DNA of 64,000 nucleotides from Erpobdella octoculata (Eukaryota; Annelida; Clitellata; Hirudinida; Erpobdellidae): NCBI GenBank assembly GCA_963978895.1, contig OZ022245.1, positions 20,416,202 through 20,480,201 on the forward strand. Reading direction: 5' to 3'. Positions 24,001 through 35,753 of this stretch are shown here, piece after piece. A program made the position numbers and the translations under genes. The notes under the pieces were generated by a model, which saw only the letters and a program-made list of their open reading frames with translations, was not told where the DNA came from and searched no databases. Each line of letters begins with the position of its first letter. The stretch's first letter is position 1.

Positions 24001-27000
24001 AATCTTTATTAACCAGCCTGACAATGACGCACAGCGGTTTACATTTAAATAATAATACAAAAAATAAGAATTAAATAAAAATGAATACAATCGACAATCT
24101 AAAGTTAAAGACTTAAATTAAAAATCTAAAAACTTGTTTTTATCAGAGCTTTAAAATAGAGTTCGGCATTGTTTAAGTTATTTTGAGTTATTTTGAGTGC
24201 AGCGATCTATAGATAAAAGTTTTTCTAAGTAAGGAATCGGCATGCGGAATAACTCTGTCGTGAGCTCGAGGACGAAGGTGATATTCCAATTTCTTGACGT
24301 CTGGGAGAAGATGGTGAAGGACGTGAAGGCGGTTAGACAGAACCTGGTTGAACAGGGTTGAATCCGCCACGGCGCATCGGTGCACAAAATCAGGGCGGTC
24401 GGGAGCCAAGAAACCCTGGCGTGTCACCTTCCTAATGACTGACTCGATGCGTCGAAGATCTCCCGAACCTATGAAACCCCACCATGATTGAGAGGCGTAG
24501 GTGATCCTGGATATAAGTGTCGCCTCCGTGACCGTCCAAAGCTCCCGGCCACACAGCCCGTGAGCCCGTAAGTTTCTTAGTGCATATAAAGACTGTGCAG
24601 ATTTTGTGCTGATCCAGTCAACGTGCTCTCGGAATGAGAGCCTTCCGTCGATCAGGACTCCCAGCACATTCATTACATCCACCCTCTCCACTCCGACCAA
24701 AGGGGTAGGGAGTGTGTTTGCCTTTGTTCTGGGGCGACGCACAACCAACTCTTTTGTTTTTGAATCGTTTAAATTTAGGTTATTTCTTTTTGCCCATATC
24801 TGTATGTTCGCGAGCTCATCAACGATTAAGTGAGAATTACCTGGTGGTACTATAAGGTATGTATCATCTGCATATTTCTCTAGACGGTTACCATCTATGC
24901 TGGGGGAGAGGTCTGATGCCGCAACAATGTAGCAACTGGGTCCAATTCCTGAACCTTGGACGATGCTTGCATTTATTTCTTTTAAAGACGACACTTGGTT
25001 TTGGAATTTAGTGCAGTGCATTCGCCCTCTAAGGAAGTCAACCAGCCAGTTGTACGCCTCGTCTTCTATTGGTAGTTTGGCAAACTTTCTCATAAGCTCT
25101 GAGTGGCGGACAGTATCGAAGGCCTTTGAAAAGTCCAGTGCTATAACGTGGACATACGGGTGGATTTGTAGTTGTTCGGAAATGTGTAGTGTCAGGCTGA
25201 TTAGTGCCGCCGTTGTGGATCCCGTTGGACGGAAAGCATATTGGTCATGGAAGTAGTGGTTGTACCCGGAACTTCCCAGGATAGGATAGACGAATCGCTG
25301 TACCACCATCTTTTCCATAATCCTTGAGAGTATTGGTGTAATTGAAATTGGTCTGTACTCGTGGCTTCCCTGAGGATTAACTACTTTTGAAACCGGGGTT
25401 ATCTGACATCTCCTCCACCGGTCTGGTATCTGTGATTGGTTTAACGACAAGTTAAATAGAAAGGCGAGCGGTTCGGCAAGTATTGGTGCCGAGATTCGGT
25501 AGAACCAAGAGGGAATTTCATCCATTCCGGAGGCGGAGGTTTTTAGTCTGTCCAAAGCACGGAAGACTTGCCAGGCAGAGAAAAATCTTGAATTTCGGCA
25601 GACGCTATGTTTTTCTGCAGGAGCCTCGTAGTTGCTTTCCGTCGAAATGGTTGCGTAATGGTCATTGAGTTTGTCTGCAGTGATTGCTTTGGTGGTAGAG
25701 TTGTTCTTTCGTCGTTTATCCTTACCAGTCACTTGCCTAACTCGCTCCCACAAGTCCTTTGGGCCTCTGATGGTTCCGGAGCCCGTAAGTGTGGAACAGT
25801 TTCTGGCGATTATTCCTTTTCTGATCTTTAGAGAAATTGCATCAGCAGCCTCTATCTTCCCTTTTCGCATCAGTCCGTTCTTTTTTCGCAACAGCAGCTT
25901 GATCTCTGGTGTGATATACGGAGGGTCGCGATCTGTTACTGTGATGTTCCTGATTGGGTAGAACCTATCCAACAATCTCTGCTCTCATTGATTTCTGGAT
26001 GGTGCCCGTATTAATTGTTTGCATGAATTGCATGCAATCTTTTATAACACGGTATTACGTGGTACCTATTTTTATTCAACAGTGAACTCATACCCTGAAA
26101 TACGACAGACTTTTGGTTCGAGCTAAGATAATATTATCCTTATCAGGCCCGTAGGCAGGATTTAGTGAGTGGGGGGCTTTGAAAATTAGTAGGGGGGCTA
26201 CTGACGAACGAAGGCACAGAAGAAGCCTGAGCGCTAGCGCCCGAGGTGCGAAGCCCCTCGCGATAAGGAGATTCGCCAAAGCATTTTGTAGCATTTGACA
26301 AAAAATGGCATCCAATTTTGGATATCTTATTATTTAATTTTAGATTTTTTAAGAGTTGCAATATGTTGCTCGTAATAACAAAAATTAACAATTTTCACAG
26401 GCAATTTTGTCAAATAACAGTATGCTTGTTGTTATCCACAATCTTGATTTTTGATGCGTGCATGGCACACCACTGGGATGACAGCACTGAATCAAATTGT
26501 CCAAATTTAATTATTGATTAAGACAACCGTTATAGTCCACAATACAATAACTTACTTATTTTATTTTTGATAAAAACTTGTACATCTGTATCAAATGCCA
26601 AGAAATCAATAAAATAAAATCGGATTTAAATATTTGTTTTGACAAAGATCAAACCACATTATAGTAAAATGTACTATTTAGTTTACTTTCTCATTTTAAG
26701 TTACTAAACATCCATTCATGTGTTACCCATAAACCTTGTCATCAGTTTTTAAACAATCTAAATAGAAGATTAGATTATATATCAAGTCTATCATTTAACT
26801 TATATTGTTGAAAAGATTGTGTGGTTTGACAGTAAGTTTTAGATTGTTTCTTTGAATTAATCAGTTCAGAATATTGGGGTTAATAGTATTGCAGTGTCAG
26901 ACTAGCACTAAAAAATACTAAATTATGAAAATAATTTGAATTATTGAGAGTCATTCAAAAATCAAAAGCTAAAGTTTGTCAGCTAAGCTGAATTAGCTTC

Positions 27001-30000
27001 TTTCTTTGTTCTAAAACTTTAAGATTAAAGTTATCATAGTATTGTAAGACTACGTCCAAACACTGATTATGAAACTCATGACAATTTTCATGTGTAAAAC
27101 ATGAATGGATGTGTAGTAGCTTTTGTTTATTTTGTTTATCATTGTTTATTGGGCATACAAAAACACATTAAAGAAACACATAAAAATTGAAATAAAAGCA
27201 TGCAACAAAAAATGAATGAGTAGTGCCCAAAAGGAACATCCGAAGAGATGAATCTCGCTTGAGGATGACCAGTGCAGATGAAACATTTACGAATAATAAT
27301 AATACAGGTACATACAATACAATAAATTTAGAATGGTAAAATAACTGAAATAAATTACTAAGATGAACAAAATAACAAAATTTAACATTTAATAATATAC
27401 AATATACGTTCGAATCTGAGATGATAGAATATATTATAATTTTAATAAGTGAGATTTAAGACGAGATTTAAATAATGAAAAGGACTCAGAGGACTGTATT
27501 GAAATAGGGATGACTGAATATGTACGCGGACCTAAACATTTAATAGAAAAGGTTTTTAGTCTTGTGTTTGCAAATTCTGGACGGAAAAGATTAGATGATC
27601 GCAAAAAATGGGTATGAATATCGGACGACTTCAAGAAGAAATCATGAAAGGATTGAGGTAGAGTAGAATTAGAATATTTATACATAAAAGAACCAATTTG
27701 AAACAGATTGACTTGATAAATGTTTAAAAGCTTATTTTCAGTAAATTTTGACTTACAAGAAGAAAGAGGATGTAAAAAAAAAATAATACGGATGAGTCGT
27801 TTGAGCAAAATGTGTAAAGAAAGAAGACGAGTTGGGTAATTAGAAGCCCAAACAATATTGCAGTAAGAAATATAGGGAAAGACAAATGCATAATACAACA
27901 TAATACAAGTTTTTGTGTCTATAAAACGACGTAATCTATACATAATTCCAATATACTTAGAAACTTTAGATTTAACATGCTTAATGTGATCAGTCCATGT
28001 TAAATGTTGATCAAGAAACACACCTAAAAATCTATATGAGGTGACACGGGTAATAGAAACACCAGAAATGCTGAGACATGACTTTGTAATAATAGATTTA
28101 CTCTTTGGATGAAATATGATATAGTTGGTTTTTTTTACATTTAAAGAAAGCTTATTGGCACAAAACCAATCATAAATACATATGAGACCATTATTAACGC
28201 TGTCAAATAAAATGTTCAAATTGTCACCAGAAGCAAACAGACTAGTGTCATCAGCAAATAAAGAAAAACTGAACAGGTTAGAAATTAAAGGTAAGTCATT
28301 GATATATATAATAAATAGGAGTGGACCCAATATAGAGCCCTGTGGTACGCCACAGTTGATGGGTAAAGATTGTGATAACACATTGTTGTAGCAGACATAT
28401 TGTGATCGGTTCTTCATGTAATCCCGAAACCAGTCAAGAGGAACTCCCCGGACTCCATAGTACTCAAGCTTCTTCAATAATATTTCATGATTTACAGTGT
28501 CAAATGCTTTTGCAAGGTCTAGGAATAGGCCAATGCCAAAGTTTCCTTGATCTAGAGCTTCAGCGATTTTGGATTGAAGAACAACTAGTGGCATGTATGT
28601 GGAGTGGTTTTTTCTAAATCCATATTGGTATGGTGAAAAGAGAGAAAACTTTAATAGGTAACTGTATAATCTTGTGTGCATAACTTTTTCAAAGAATTTG
28701 GAAAAATAAGATAATATTGAAATGGGCCGATAATTTGTTACATTATTTTTTTCACCGGATTTATGAAGTGGAACAACTTTAGCAATTTTCAATTGGTCAG
28801 GAAATATTCCAAATGTTAGGGAACTATTGATCAGAGATGTTAGAGGAGAGACAATTAGTTGGATAGATTGACTTGCTATTAGAGGATCAATACCATCTGG
28901 ACCACAACTTCTAGATGTTTTTAAACTTTTTGCAATTTTGAGGATTTCAGTTGATGTTACTGGTGTGACATTCATGGAATCGACCACTTGGTTCTTGAGG
29001 AAGTCAGTGAAATAAGAACCCTGAGAGTGAATTTGTTTTGCAAGGCTTGACCCAATGTTTGAGAAATACTTGTTAAACATATCAGCAATCAGAGAAGGTG
29101 AACTTATTTCGGATCCATCATTTGTGAGAAAATTTTCCTGATGCTCTTTTGATTTGAATTGGCCTAGTAAAGTCTTTATCAATTTCCAGATTGCATTAAT
29201 ATTACCTTCATAAGATTCAAATTTAGAAGAGTAGTGTTGTTTGATTGTGGTTGTTTTTAAGGATTTAAATTTATTGCGACAAGTTATGAATTTTCTTCTA
29301 TTTTCTTCTGATGGGTGTTTTAAAAAATTACGATAGAGAATGTTCTTTTTACGGCAGTGTCTGAAAAGTGTAAAGTTCATCCATTCATGGTCAAATTTTA
29401 CTTTTTTCTGTCTGGGTTTCTCTAGAGGAAAACAGAAATTATATGCAAGGAGATATTCTTTCACAAATAATGAATAAGCAGATGTCACTTTACCATTTTC
29501 ACCTTGTTGAATGACTTCAGTCCAATCTTTGTTAGTTAATTTAACATGGAACAAATTACTGTTTTTAAATTGTCTTTGGAAGTTTTTTTGATCTTTAGAA
29601 ATGGTTATTTGAAAAGCAAGATCAAGAGAAAGGTAAAGTGGAAAATGGTCAGACAAATCATCAATCAGTATCTTTGAGAGCGTATTTTGAAGAGGGAAGT
29701 TTGTGAAGATATTGTCGATTGCTGTTGCTGTCGTAGAACTTTTCCGTGTTGGTTTTATAAAAGCAGGAAACAATAAATGAGATGCAAATGTGTTCAAAAA
29801 ATCAGAAACAAGAGAAGCATGAACTTCATCTAACAAATTTATGTTAAAGTCACCCAGCAGTAGAATAGTAGTGTTATGGTGATCAATGGAAGTTAATAAA
29901 AGATTCAATTCGTCAAGAAAAGTTTGTAAATTTGAGTTTGGTGGTCGATATATCACCCCAGCAATAAATTTTTTATTATTACAACTAAAGGAAACCAGTA

Positions 30001-33000
30001 ACGATTCGAATGAGGAGATTAGTAAATTTTTGTCCTGGTGGACCAAAATGGAGCAGGCGATAGAAGCATCGATGAAAAAACCCACACCCCCACCTTTTTT
30101 ACCCTCACGAGGTTTTGAAAAAAAATTGTAGTGTGGGATGAATATACTGTCAGAGTTTTCTTTATTTAGCCAGGTTTCAGTTACAGCTACAATTTTAGCT
30201 GAGGACATGTGCATTAGTAAGATTAAATCTTGAACTTTATGTACGAGACTTCTGCAATTTACATGAAGGAATGATAATTTCTTATTGGTTGAGTTTTTAA
30301 TTAAATTGGAAAGATTATCTGGTGTTAAATATGTAACTGGATCGTAAAATTGATATAAAAAATGCTGATCTGGATCAATGTGTCTGTCAAATAAACAAAA
30401 GACTTCCTTCATTTCTCCTAACTCGTTATGCAGACTTGTCATATTTGTTGGTGTTAAAGTTGTAGACTTTTCAGGAGGATGCAGATGGAAAAGGCTGTCG
30501 AGATTCTCTTTTAGCACACCGCCTTTTGTAGGCCTCCTCTGCTTGAATACGAGTTAAATCCCTGTTTATGTAAACTTGGCGAAATTTGACTTCAGAAGAG
30601 CTTCTAAGTATGACCGCAGAAGAGAGAAGATCTTTTACATCATCAGGACTGTTTAGCGTGACACAGATTTTGACATTGTCTTTTCCTAGTCTGCGAGTTT
30701 TGAGTATGCGAGGTTTAACAGTGAGGGCTTCTTCGCAGAAAGTTTCGACAAGTTTTTGATCAGTAATTTTTGAGTCAGTAGGCGTAGGCAATCCAGTAAT
30801 AATAACATTGTTGGCTCTTATTTTAATATCTTCTCTTTCTTTATCCGTAACAAGAATTGCTTTAGAAGTTGCTTCAACTAGCTTCTGAGTTTGGACTTCA
30901 AGAGAAGAAACAGAAGTTTTATCTTCGTTAAGCTTGCTTTCTAAGCGGGCCATTCGCTGGCCGATCTCGTTTAGTTGAACCGAAACAACATCCATGAAGG
31001 ACTTCGCAAGCTGGTTAACGACTGCGTTCATAGATTCAGTGAATTTTTCCGTTACTCGAGTCAAAATAGATTCAAGCATTTCGGGAGAAATTGACTTAGC
31101 CATAATTATGTTGGTTTTGATTAGATACAGCAAGATTTTACGAACGATAATTTAGACTTGCACGCCGAGAGCTGATAAACAACCGAGTTGACTTTAAAAG
31201 TGAAATGAAATCAAAATGGAACTTAACTCTCCTCAGATTGTTCTTATTTTCGAGTTGAGTCCTGTTGTTTTCTGAGAAAATCAAACTTTGCACGTATTTG
31301 TGTTTTTTATCGCAAAATTTCAAAGTTCAACTTGGGAGACCGCACGCCACTTCACTCGCTAGTAAAATAGGTGAAATGAGAAACTAAACTAAAAAGTCCA
31401 TTTCAGTATAATATGGTTTGATCATTGTCAAGACAATTATTTGAATCCGATTTTATTTTATTGCATTCTTGGTATTTGATAAGTATCCATATCAATTGCT
31501 TTACAGAGCAATTTTTCAAATGCCAGAAGCACAAGTTTGCTTTTTCTCTCATGGGACATTGATCTTCTCTGTGGTTGTAGTACTCGTGTTAGACAAGAAA
31601 ATGAATTTTCACAAGTGGCAATCAAGATGCCGAGAGTCATTGCAGCTGAATAGTGCCAATTTAGAGTAGGAAATGCATCTTTATAGTCCAGAATAAAATC
31701 CATCATTTCCTGGAGACTGTAGCCTGGTTGAAATTTGTTTTTTAGAAACCTACTTGTAATGAGAGCCTCGTTTGCAATATATTTTTCAACATCGTCCTGC
31801 CTGTCTTGTTTAAGCAGTTGCGTCAACGGTTTAAGGTCGTTGACATCTAAAAACTTGTCTGATGTTGGTAAAAAGGCAGACACTGCACAAGTCAAACCTT
31901 TAGAATAACTTAAATAACTATCAACAAAGCTCTCCATCAACTCTCCTAATTTACCATCCAACATGCTAAAATAAACAGCACAAAGCTGATTCCACTCTGG
32001 TGAACACTATATTGCTCATTACAGAATCACGTAGCGTGCTAATCTGTACTTTTGCTTTTTTTTTGGTATGGGTTTTTACCAATTATTCATTCTACAGGCA
32101 TGCAAATTATTATTATTAATCTTATATTTAAATTTACTTTTATTTATATTTAATTTTATTTAAAATTTTAGGGGGGGGGGCTTACATTTTTAGTGGAGGG
32201 GCTGCAGCCCCCCCAGCTCCCCCGCTAGCTACGGGCCTGATCCTTAGCTCGACGGAGCTAAGATAATAAAGATATTATTTTTTTATCTGAAAATTACACA
32301 AATTATAGAATAATTAAAAAATAAATACTTGATGGGTTTTTGTACTTCTTTTGTTTGTCGGTGTGCCAAGCAATCTGCGTCCTCAAAAGTGGCACAGACG
32401 TTTTCCCTCCGACATCAGAAACGTAAGTTAACTTGAAAGTATCTGTAGATTTAATTTTGTTTTGAACAATTGTGGAAAACGCAATGGAGTATTAAAGTAG
32501 TGGTATTTTCACTGTTGAAAATTTGATCATTACAGTAATGTTAATACAGACCGTTAAAAAGACTATTGGCTATTGCACCACAAGGAGCATAATTGAGACG
32601 AGTTTCACGGTCTGCTATAAAAGGCCAGCAAGTATATGAACTGTTTCCACCGTGACCTGCCAATTGGTTTGGGTCAAGAGAAGTTACATATTTTCTATGA
32701 TTTTGATAAAAGTTAGTTAGTTTGTAGTAAATGAACACCTTTCCCTGTAACAAATATGTTAACAAATTTATTCTTGATTTAAGTTTCGCAATTCTGAACC
32801 GCATTAAAAAACAATGTTGAACGTAACAATTGTCTTACTTGAAACTGAAAAGGTAAAGTAAAAAAAACTTCACAACTGCATTGTTCGCCGGGATTTTCTT
32901 TGAGAAAGTCATCGCAAGAACCCGAGGAAAAGTTAAAAAAAGATCCAACCATACATTTTTCTCCAGAATAATCTATTTCGGCTTCATTAATCTACAAATA

Positions 33001-33215
33001 AACAGTTTTTTTAAAGCTGAAAAATTGAAAGAAAAAACTTTAAAAACTGTATTAACAGAATAGGCCATATAAAGAAGTACAGCTCCGATGGGAATAAAAA
33101 GTGAGCCCACAAGTAAGAGAGGATAAAATAAAGTGTGGAACGTATAGATCGGCTGCCATGCTGAGAGTTCTTGCTGCTTGGCACGTTTAGCAATTTCTGG
33201 AATATTAACGTGCAC
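18029..33215 (-). CDS. TMEM30/CDC50 family protein, P4-ATPase flippase subunit
   Basis: CDC50/TMEM30 proteins are two-span membrane glycoproteins that fold and escort P4-ATPase phospholipid flippases. Minus-strand exons: about 33215-33048 (LSAWQP, first membrane span, FIPIG), 32991-32839 (DYSGEKC, then the Cys-rich lumenal start), 32744-32552 ([29 protein letters not shown]), 32442-32329 ([14 protein letters not shown]), 23887-23663 ([26 protein letters not shown]), 18213-18029 ([29 protein letters not shown], second span, stop). All join in phase and give about 338 residues, close to the family length (350-360). The amino-terminal exon was not found. The first exon may start at an acceptor at 33196 rather than 33215. 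The introns of 5.4 and 8.4 kb are swollen by transposons. The A/B/C paralog cannot be assigned by eye. Confidence 0.92.
18214..18744. other. TMEM30 intron sequence
   Basis: AT-rich intronic sequence with no recognised element. Confidence 0.4.
18745..18862. repeat. Tandem copies of a TMEM30 exon end with its splice donor
   Basis: Two copies of a unit of about 58 bp containing TACTAATAAAAAAGTTACTG and AAGAAATATGAAGAATGTA. The same unit occurs once more at 23637-23683, where it is the 3' end of the 23663-23887 exon, its GT donor and the start of the intron. The array is split by the LINE insertion at 18863-23627. Confidence 0.75.
19064..20210. mobile_element. Foldback element with four alternating arms
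   Basis: The outer inverted ends are TAGTGGGGCAGCTAACT (19064) and AGTTAGCCGCCCCACTA (to 20210), followed inward by CATCGTGCAAACGCTATTGA and its complement. Inside, an arm of roughly 250 bp occurs four times in alternating orientation: about 19095-19345, 19385-19610 (inverted), 19617-19860, 19905-20165 (inverted). Two small loops sit near CGAGACATGAC and CGAGTGCCTC. It can form two adjacent hairpins or one long one. No transposase and no clear target duplication were seen. Confidence 0.85.
20686..23495 (+). pseudogene. LINE ORF2: AP-endonuclease and reverse transcriptase, broken
   Basis: Several plus-strand frames together show an apurinic-type endonuclease ([56 protein letters not shown]) and a CR1/L2-type RT ([29 protein letters not shown], then YADDTQ in another frame) ending with the family's C-terminal region near 23495. 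At least six frame breaks and stops separate these pieces, so it cannot encode an active protein. Confidence 0.85.
23981..25995 (-). mobile_element. 5'-truncated LINE with TTAC tail
   Basis: Minus-strand LINE copy, sense with TMEM30. The 3' end reads AATAAAGATT followed by (TTAC)4-5 (plus 23981-24003). The 5' end at about 25995 cuts off the endonuclease domain, so it is a typical truncated insertion. Its RT frame is still open. Confidence 0.8.
24188..25975 (-). CDS. LINE reverse transcriptase, 595-codon open frame, truncated
   Basis: A non-[25 protein letters not shown] (start of the fingers), [19 protein letters not shown] (motif A with catalytic Asp), [16 protein letters not shown] (motif B), and [12 protein letters not shown] (motif C, YADD). 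A thumb and C-terminal region follow. The first 90 residues resemble the linker after the endonuclease, but the endonuclease is missing and the first Met is only the first in frame. The open frame suggests a recent insertion. It resembles CR1/Rex1-type elements, but the clade is uncertain. Confidence 0.85.
   Translation of the reverse strand: MLDRFYPIRNITVTDRDPPYITPEIKLLLRKKNGLMRKGKIEAADAISLKIRKGIIARNCSTLTGSGTIRGPKDLWERVRQVTGKDKRRKNNSTTKAITADKLNDHYATISTESNYEAPAEKHSVCRNSRFFSAWQVFRALDRLKTSASGMDEIPSWFYRISAPILAEPLAFLFNLSLNQSQIPDRWRRCQITPVSKVVNPQGSHEYRPISITPILSRIMEKMVVQRFVYPILGSSGYNHYFHDQYAFRPTGSTTAALISLTLHISEQLQIHPYVHVIALDFSKAFDTVRHSELMRKFAKLPIEDEAYNWLVDFLRGRMHCTKFQNQVSSLKEINASIVQGSGIGPSCYIVAASDLSPSIDGNRLEKYADDTYLIVPPGNSHLIVDELANIQIWAKRNNLNLNDSKTKELVVRRPRTKANTLPTPLVGVERVDVMNVLGVLIDGRLSFREHVDWISTKSAQSLYALRNLRAHGLCGRELWTVTEATLISRITYASQSWWGFIGSGDLRRIESVIRKVTRQGFLAPDRPDFVHRCAVADSTLFNQVLSNRLHVLHHLLPDVKKLEYHLRPRAHDRVIPHADSLLRKTFIYRSLHSK
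27434..30517 (-). CDS. LINE ORF2 protein: endonuclease-reverse transcriptase, intact
   Basis: The open frame of 1027 codons encodes an AP-like endonuclease ([57 protein letters not shown]; residues about 80-310) and a non-LTR RT ([70 protein letters not shown]; residues about 590-860), then the C-terminal region. Catalytic Glu of TETW, Asp of GDFN and His of SDH are present, as are the RT acidic residues (FADD). It nicks the target and copies the LINE RNA. It overlaps the end of ORF1 by 47 bases, as in several CR1/Jockey elements. Confidence 0.93.
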   Translation of the reverse strand: MLKENLDSLFHLHPPEKSTTLTPTNMTSLHNELGEMKEVFCLFDRHIDPDQHFLYQFYDPVTYLTPDNLSNLIKNSTNKKLSFLHVNCRSLVHKVQDLILLMHMSSAKIVAVTETWLNKENSDSIFIPHYNFFSKPREGKKGGGVGFFIDASIACSILVHQDKNLLISSFESLLVSFSCNNKKFIAGVIYRPPNSNLQTFLDELNLLLTSIDHHNTTILLLGDFNINLLDEVHASLVSDFLNTFASHLLFPAFIKPTRKSSTTATAIDNIFTNFPLQNTLSKILIDDLSDHFPLYLSLDLAFQITISKDQKNFQRQFKNSNLFHVKLTNKDWTEVIQQGENGKVTSAYSLFVKEYLLAYNFCFPLEKPRQKKVKFDHEWMNFTLFRHCRKKNILYRNFLKHPSEENRRKFITCRNKFKSLKTTTIKQHYSSKFESYEGNINAIWKLIKTLLGQFKSKEHQENFLTNDGSEISSPSLIADMFNKYFSNIGSSLAKQIHSQGSYFTDFLKNQVVDSMNVTPVTSTEILKIAKSLKTSRSCGPDGIDPLIASQSIQLIVSPLTSLINSSLTFGIFPDQLKIAKVVPLHKSGEKNNVTNYRPISILSYFSKFFEKVMHTRLYSYLLKFSLFSPYQYGFRKNHSTYMPLVVLQSKIAEALDQGNFGIGLFLDLAKAFDTVNHEILLKKLEYYGVRGVPLDWFRDYMKNRSQYVCYNNVLSQSLPINCGVPQGSILGPLLFIIYINDLPLISNLFSFSLFADDTSLFASGDNLNILFDSVNNGLICIYDWFCANKLSLNVKKTNYIIFHPKSKSIITKSCLSISGVSITRVTSYRFLGVFLDQHLTWTDHIKHVKSKVSKYIGIMYRLRRFIDTKTCIMLYYAFVFPYISYCNIVWASNYPTRLLSLHILLKRLIRIIFFLHPLSSCKSKFTENKLLNIYQVNLFQIGSFMYKYSNSTLPQSFHDFFLKSSDIHTHFLRSSNLFRPEFANTRLKTFSIKCLGPRTYSVIPISIQSSESFSLFKSRLKSHLLKL
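30471..31103 (-). CDS. LINE ORF1 protein, coiled coil plus RNA-binding region
   Basis: 210 residues from [10 protein letters not shown]. An earlier in-frame ATG at 31133 adds ten residues; I prefer 31103 as the start. Residues about 10-85 are heptad-rich (coiled coil), followed by a region with NNVIITGLP and [20 protein letters not shown] that resembles the RRM-like fold of LINE ORF1 proteins, and a basic end ([11 protein letters not shown]). Such proteins bind and chaperone the LINE RNA. There is no CCHC knuckle. Confidence 0.8.
   Translation of the reverse strand: MAKSISPEMLESILTRVTEKFTESMNAVVNQLAKSFMDVVSVQLNEIGQRMARLESKLNEDKTSVSSLEVQTQKLVEATSKAILVTDKEREDIKIRANNVIITGLPTPTDSKITDQKLVETFCEEALTVKPRILKTRRLGKDNVKICVTLNSPDDVKDLLSSAVILRSSSEVKFRQVYINRDLTRIQAEEAYKRRCAKRESRQPFPSASS
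31458..31964 (-). pseudogene. hAT transposase C-terminal fragment
   Basis: A 168-codon minus-strand frame. The last 70 residues contain [19 protein letters not shown] and [19 protein letters not shown], the dimerisation region of hAT transposases of the zinc-finger-MYM-like type. The N-terminal zinc finger and catalytic core are missing or scrambled. It belongs to the 26144-32239 element. Confidence 0.8.
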
Positions 33216-33864
33216 TTTTACCTTTTAAAACCAGCTCACTCGTATTTATAGTACCAATTCATTGTAGTAGTATATACAATTGCTAATTGCAAACATATTT
33301 AAATAACAGTAAAGTTCAATGGCGGCGTAAATGAAAATGCACAACTGGTCAAACCTCGGCAACTTTTAGTTATTGACATTTTTGTTTTGTTTATTCAAAA
33401 ACTAAGCCGTTGAAACGTGAAAAATATTAAAACAAAAGCTAGTTTCCATAGCAATCGAACGTCATCAATCCTTCAGAATGAGCGATGTAAAATTCAAATC
33501 ATCGTGTGCTCTAAATTTTTTAGCAATATAATTTTTTTAAGTTCGTTTATTAATTTGGTTAACAAATTATTTTCTATAATATAACAAAATATATTTTAAC
33601 TGTTATATCCATTATAAGTGGTTATTTTAGATTGTTTTAACTATCGGTTGAAAATGGATACTGTTGCAGTTAGGGAATACAAATAACAACTTTTTTTGGA
33701 TTCCGGGATTACCGGATTGAAAATTTGTCAATTCCGAGATCCCGGGATTTCAAAATTTCTAATTTTTAGTCCAGTAAGTGGTTCGTTACCAATTAATATG
33801 CGCAATTTGTCATAGACACTTTGTAATAATTTATTTTAAGGAAATAAATAATCTTTTTAATAAA

Positions 33865-33869
<5 letters not shown>
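33216..33869. other. Region 5' of TMEM30, first exon not found
   Basis: The missing amino-terminal exon and promoter of TMEM30 are expected here or further right. Short minus-strand ATG frames exist near 33449 and 33376, but none matches the family. A TGACGT word lies near 33460. No confident call. Confidence 0.35.

Positions 33870-33951
<82 letters not shown>
33870..33951. repeat. (TA)n microsatellite 1
   Basis: About 41 perfect TA units. The left flank of the hAT element at 33952. Confidence 0.98.

Positions 33952-35748
<1,797 letters not shown>

Positions 35749-35753
<5 letters not shown>

Larger units (their letters stand above)
27119..31350 (-). mobile_element. Near full-length CR1-like LINE with two intact ORFs
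   Basis: Minus-strand LINE with a 5' leader (about 31104-31350), ORF1, an overlapping ORF2, and a 3' UTR ending in ATAAACAA-type repeats near 27120-27155. Both ORFs are open over their full length, so this is the youngest-looking LINE in the window and possibly still mobile. It is inserted inside the hAT element at 26144-32239. Exact ends and target duplication could not be fixed. Confidence 0.8.
26144..32239 (-). mobile_element. hAT element carrying a LINE, in TMEM30 intron
   Basis: The ends CAGGCCCGTAG and CTACGGGCCTG are inverted, with an 8-bp target duplication ATCCTTAT (26136-26143) and ATCCTTAG (32240-32247), one mismatch. Subterminal parts are rich in GGGGGG/CCCCCC. The span of 6.1 kb includes a LINE of about 4.2 kb, so the hAT itself is about 1.9 kb. 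A transposase C-terminal piece is at 31458-31964. Confidence 0.88.

Noticed and set aside
31458..31964. Domesticated host gene of the ZMYM/hAT type
   Set aside because: It lies within recognisable TIRs with target duplication, is N-terminally truncated, and shows no splice structure.
33301..33460. Candidate first exon of TMEM30
   Set aside because: Short ATG frames on the minus strand do not resemble the family N terminus and do not join in phase with a clear donor.
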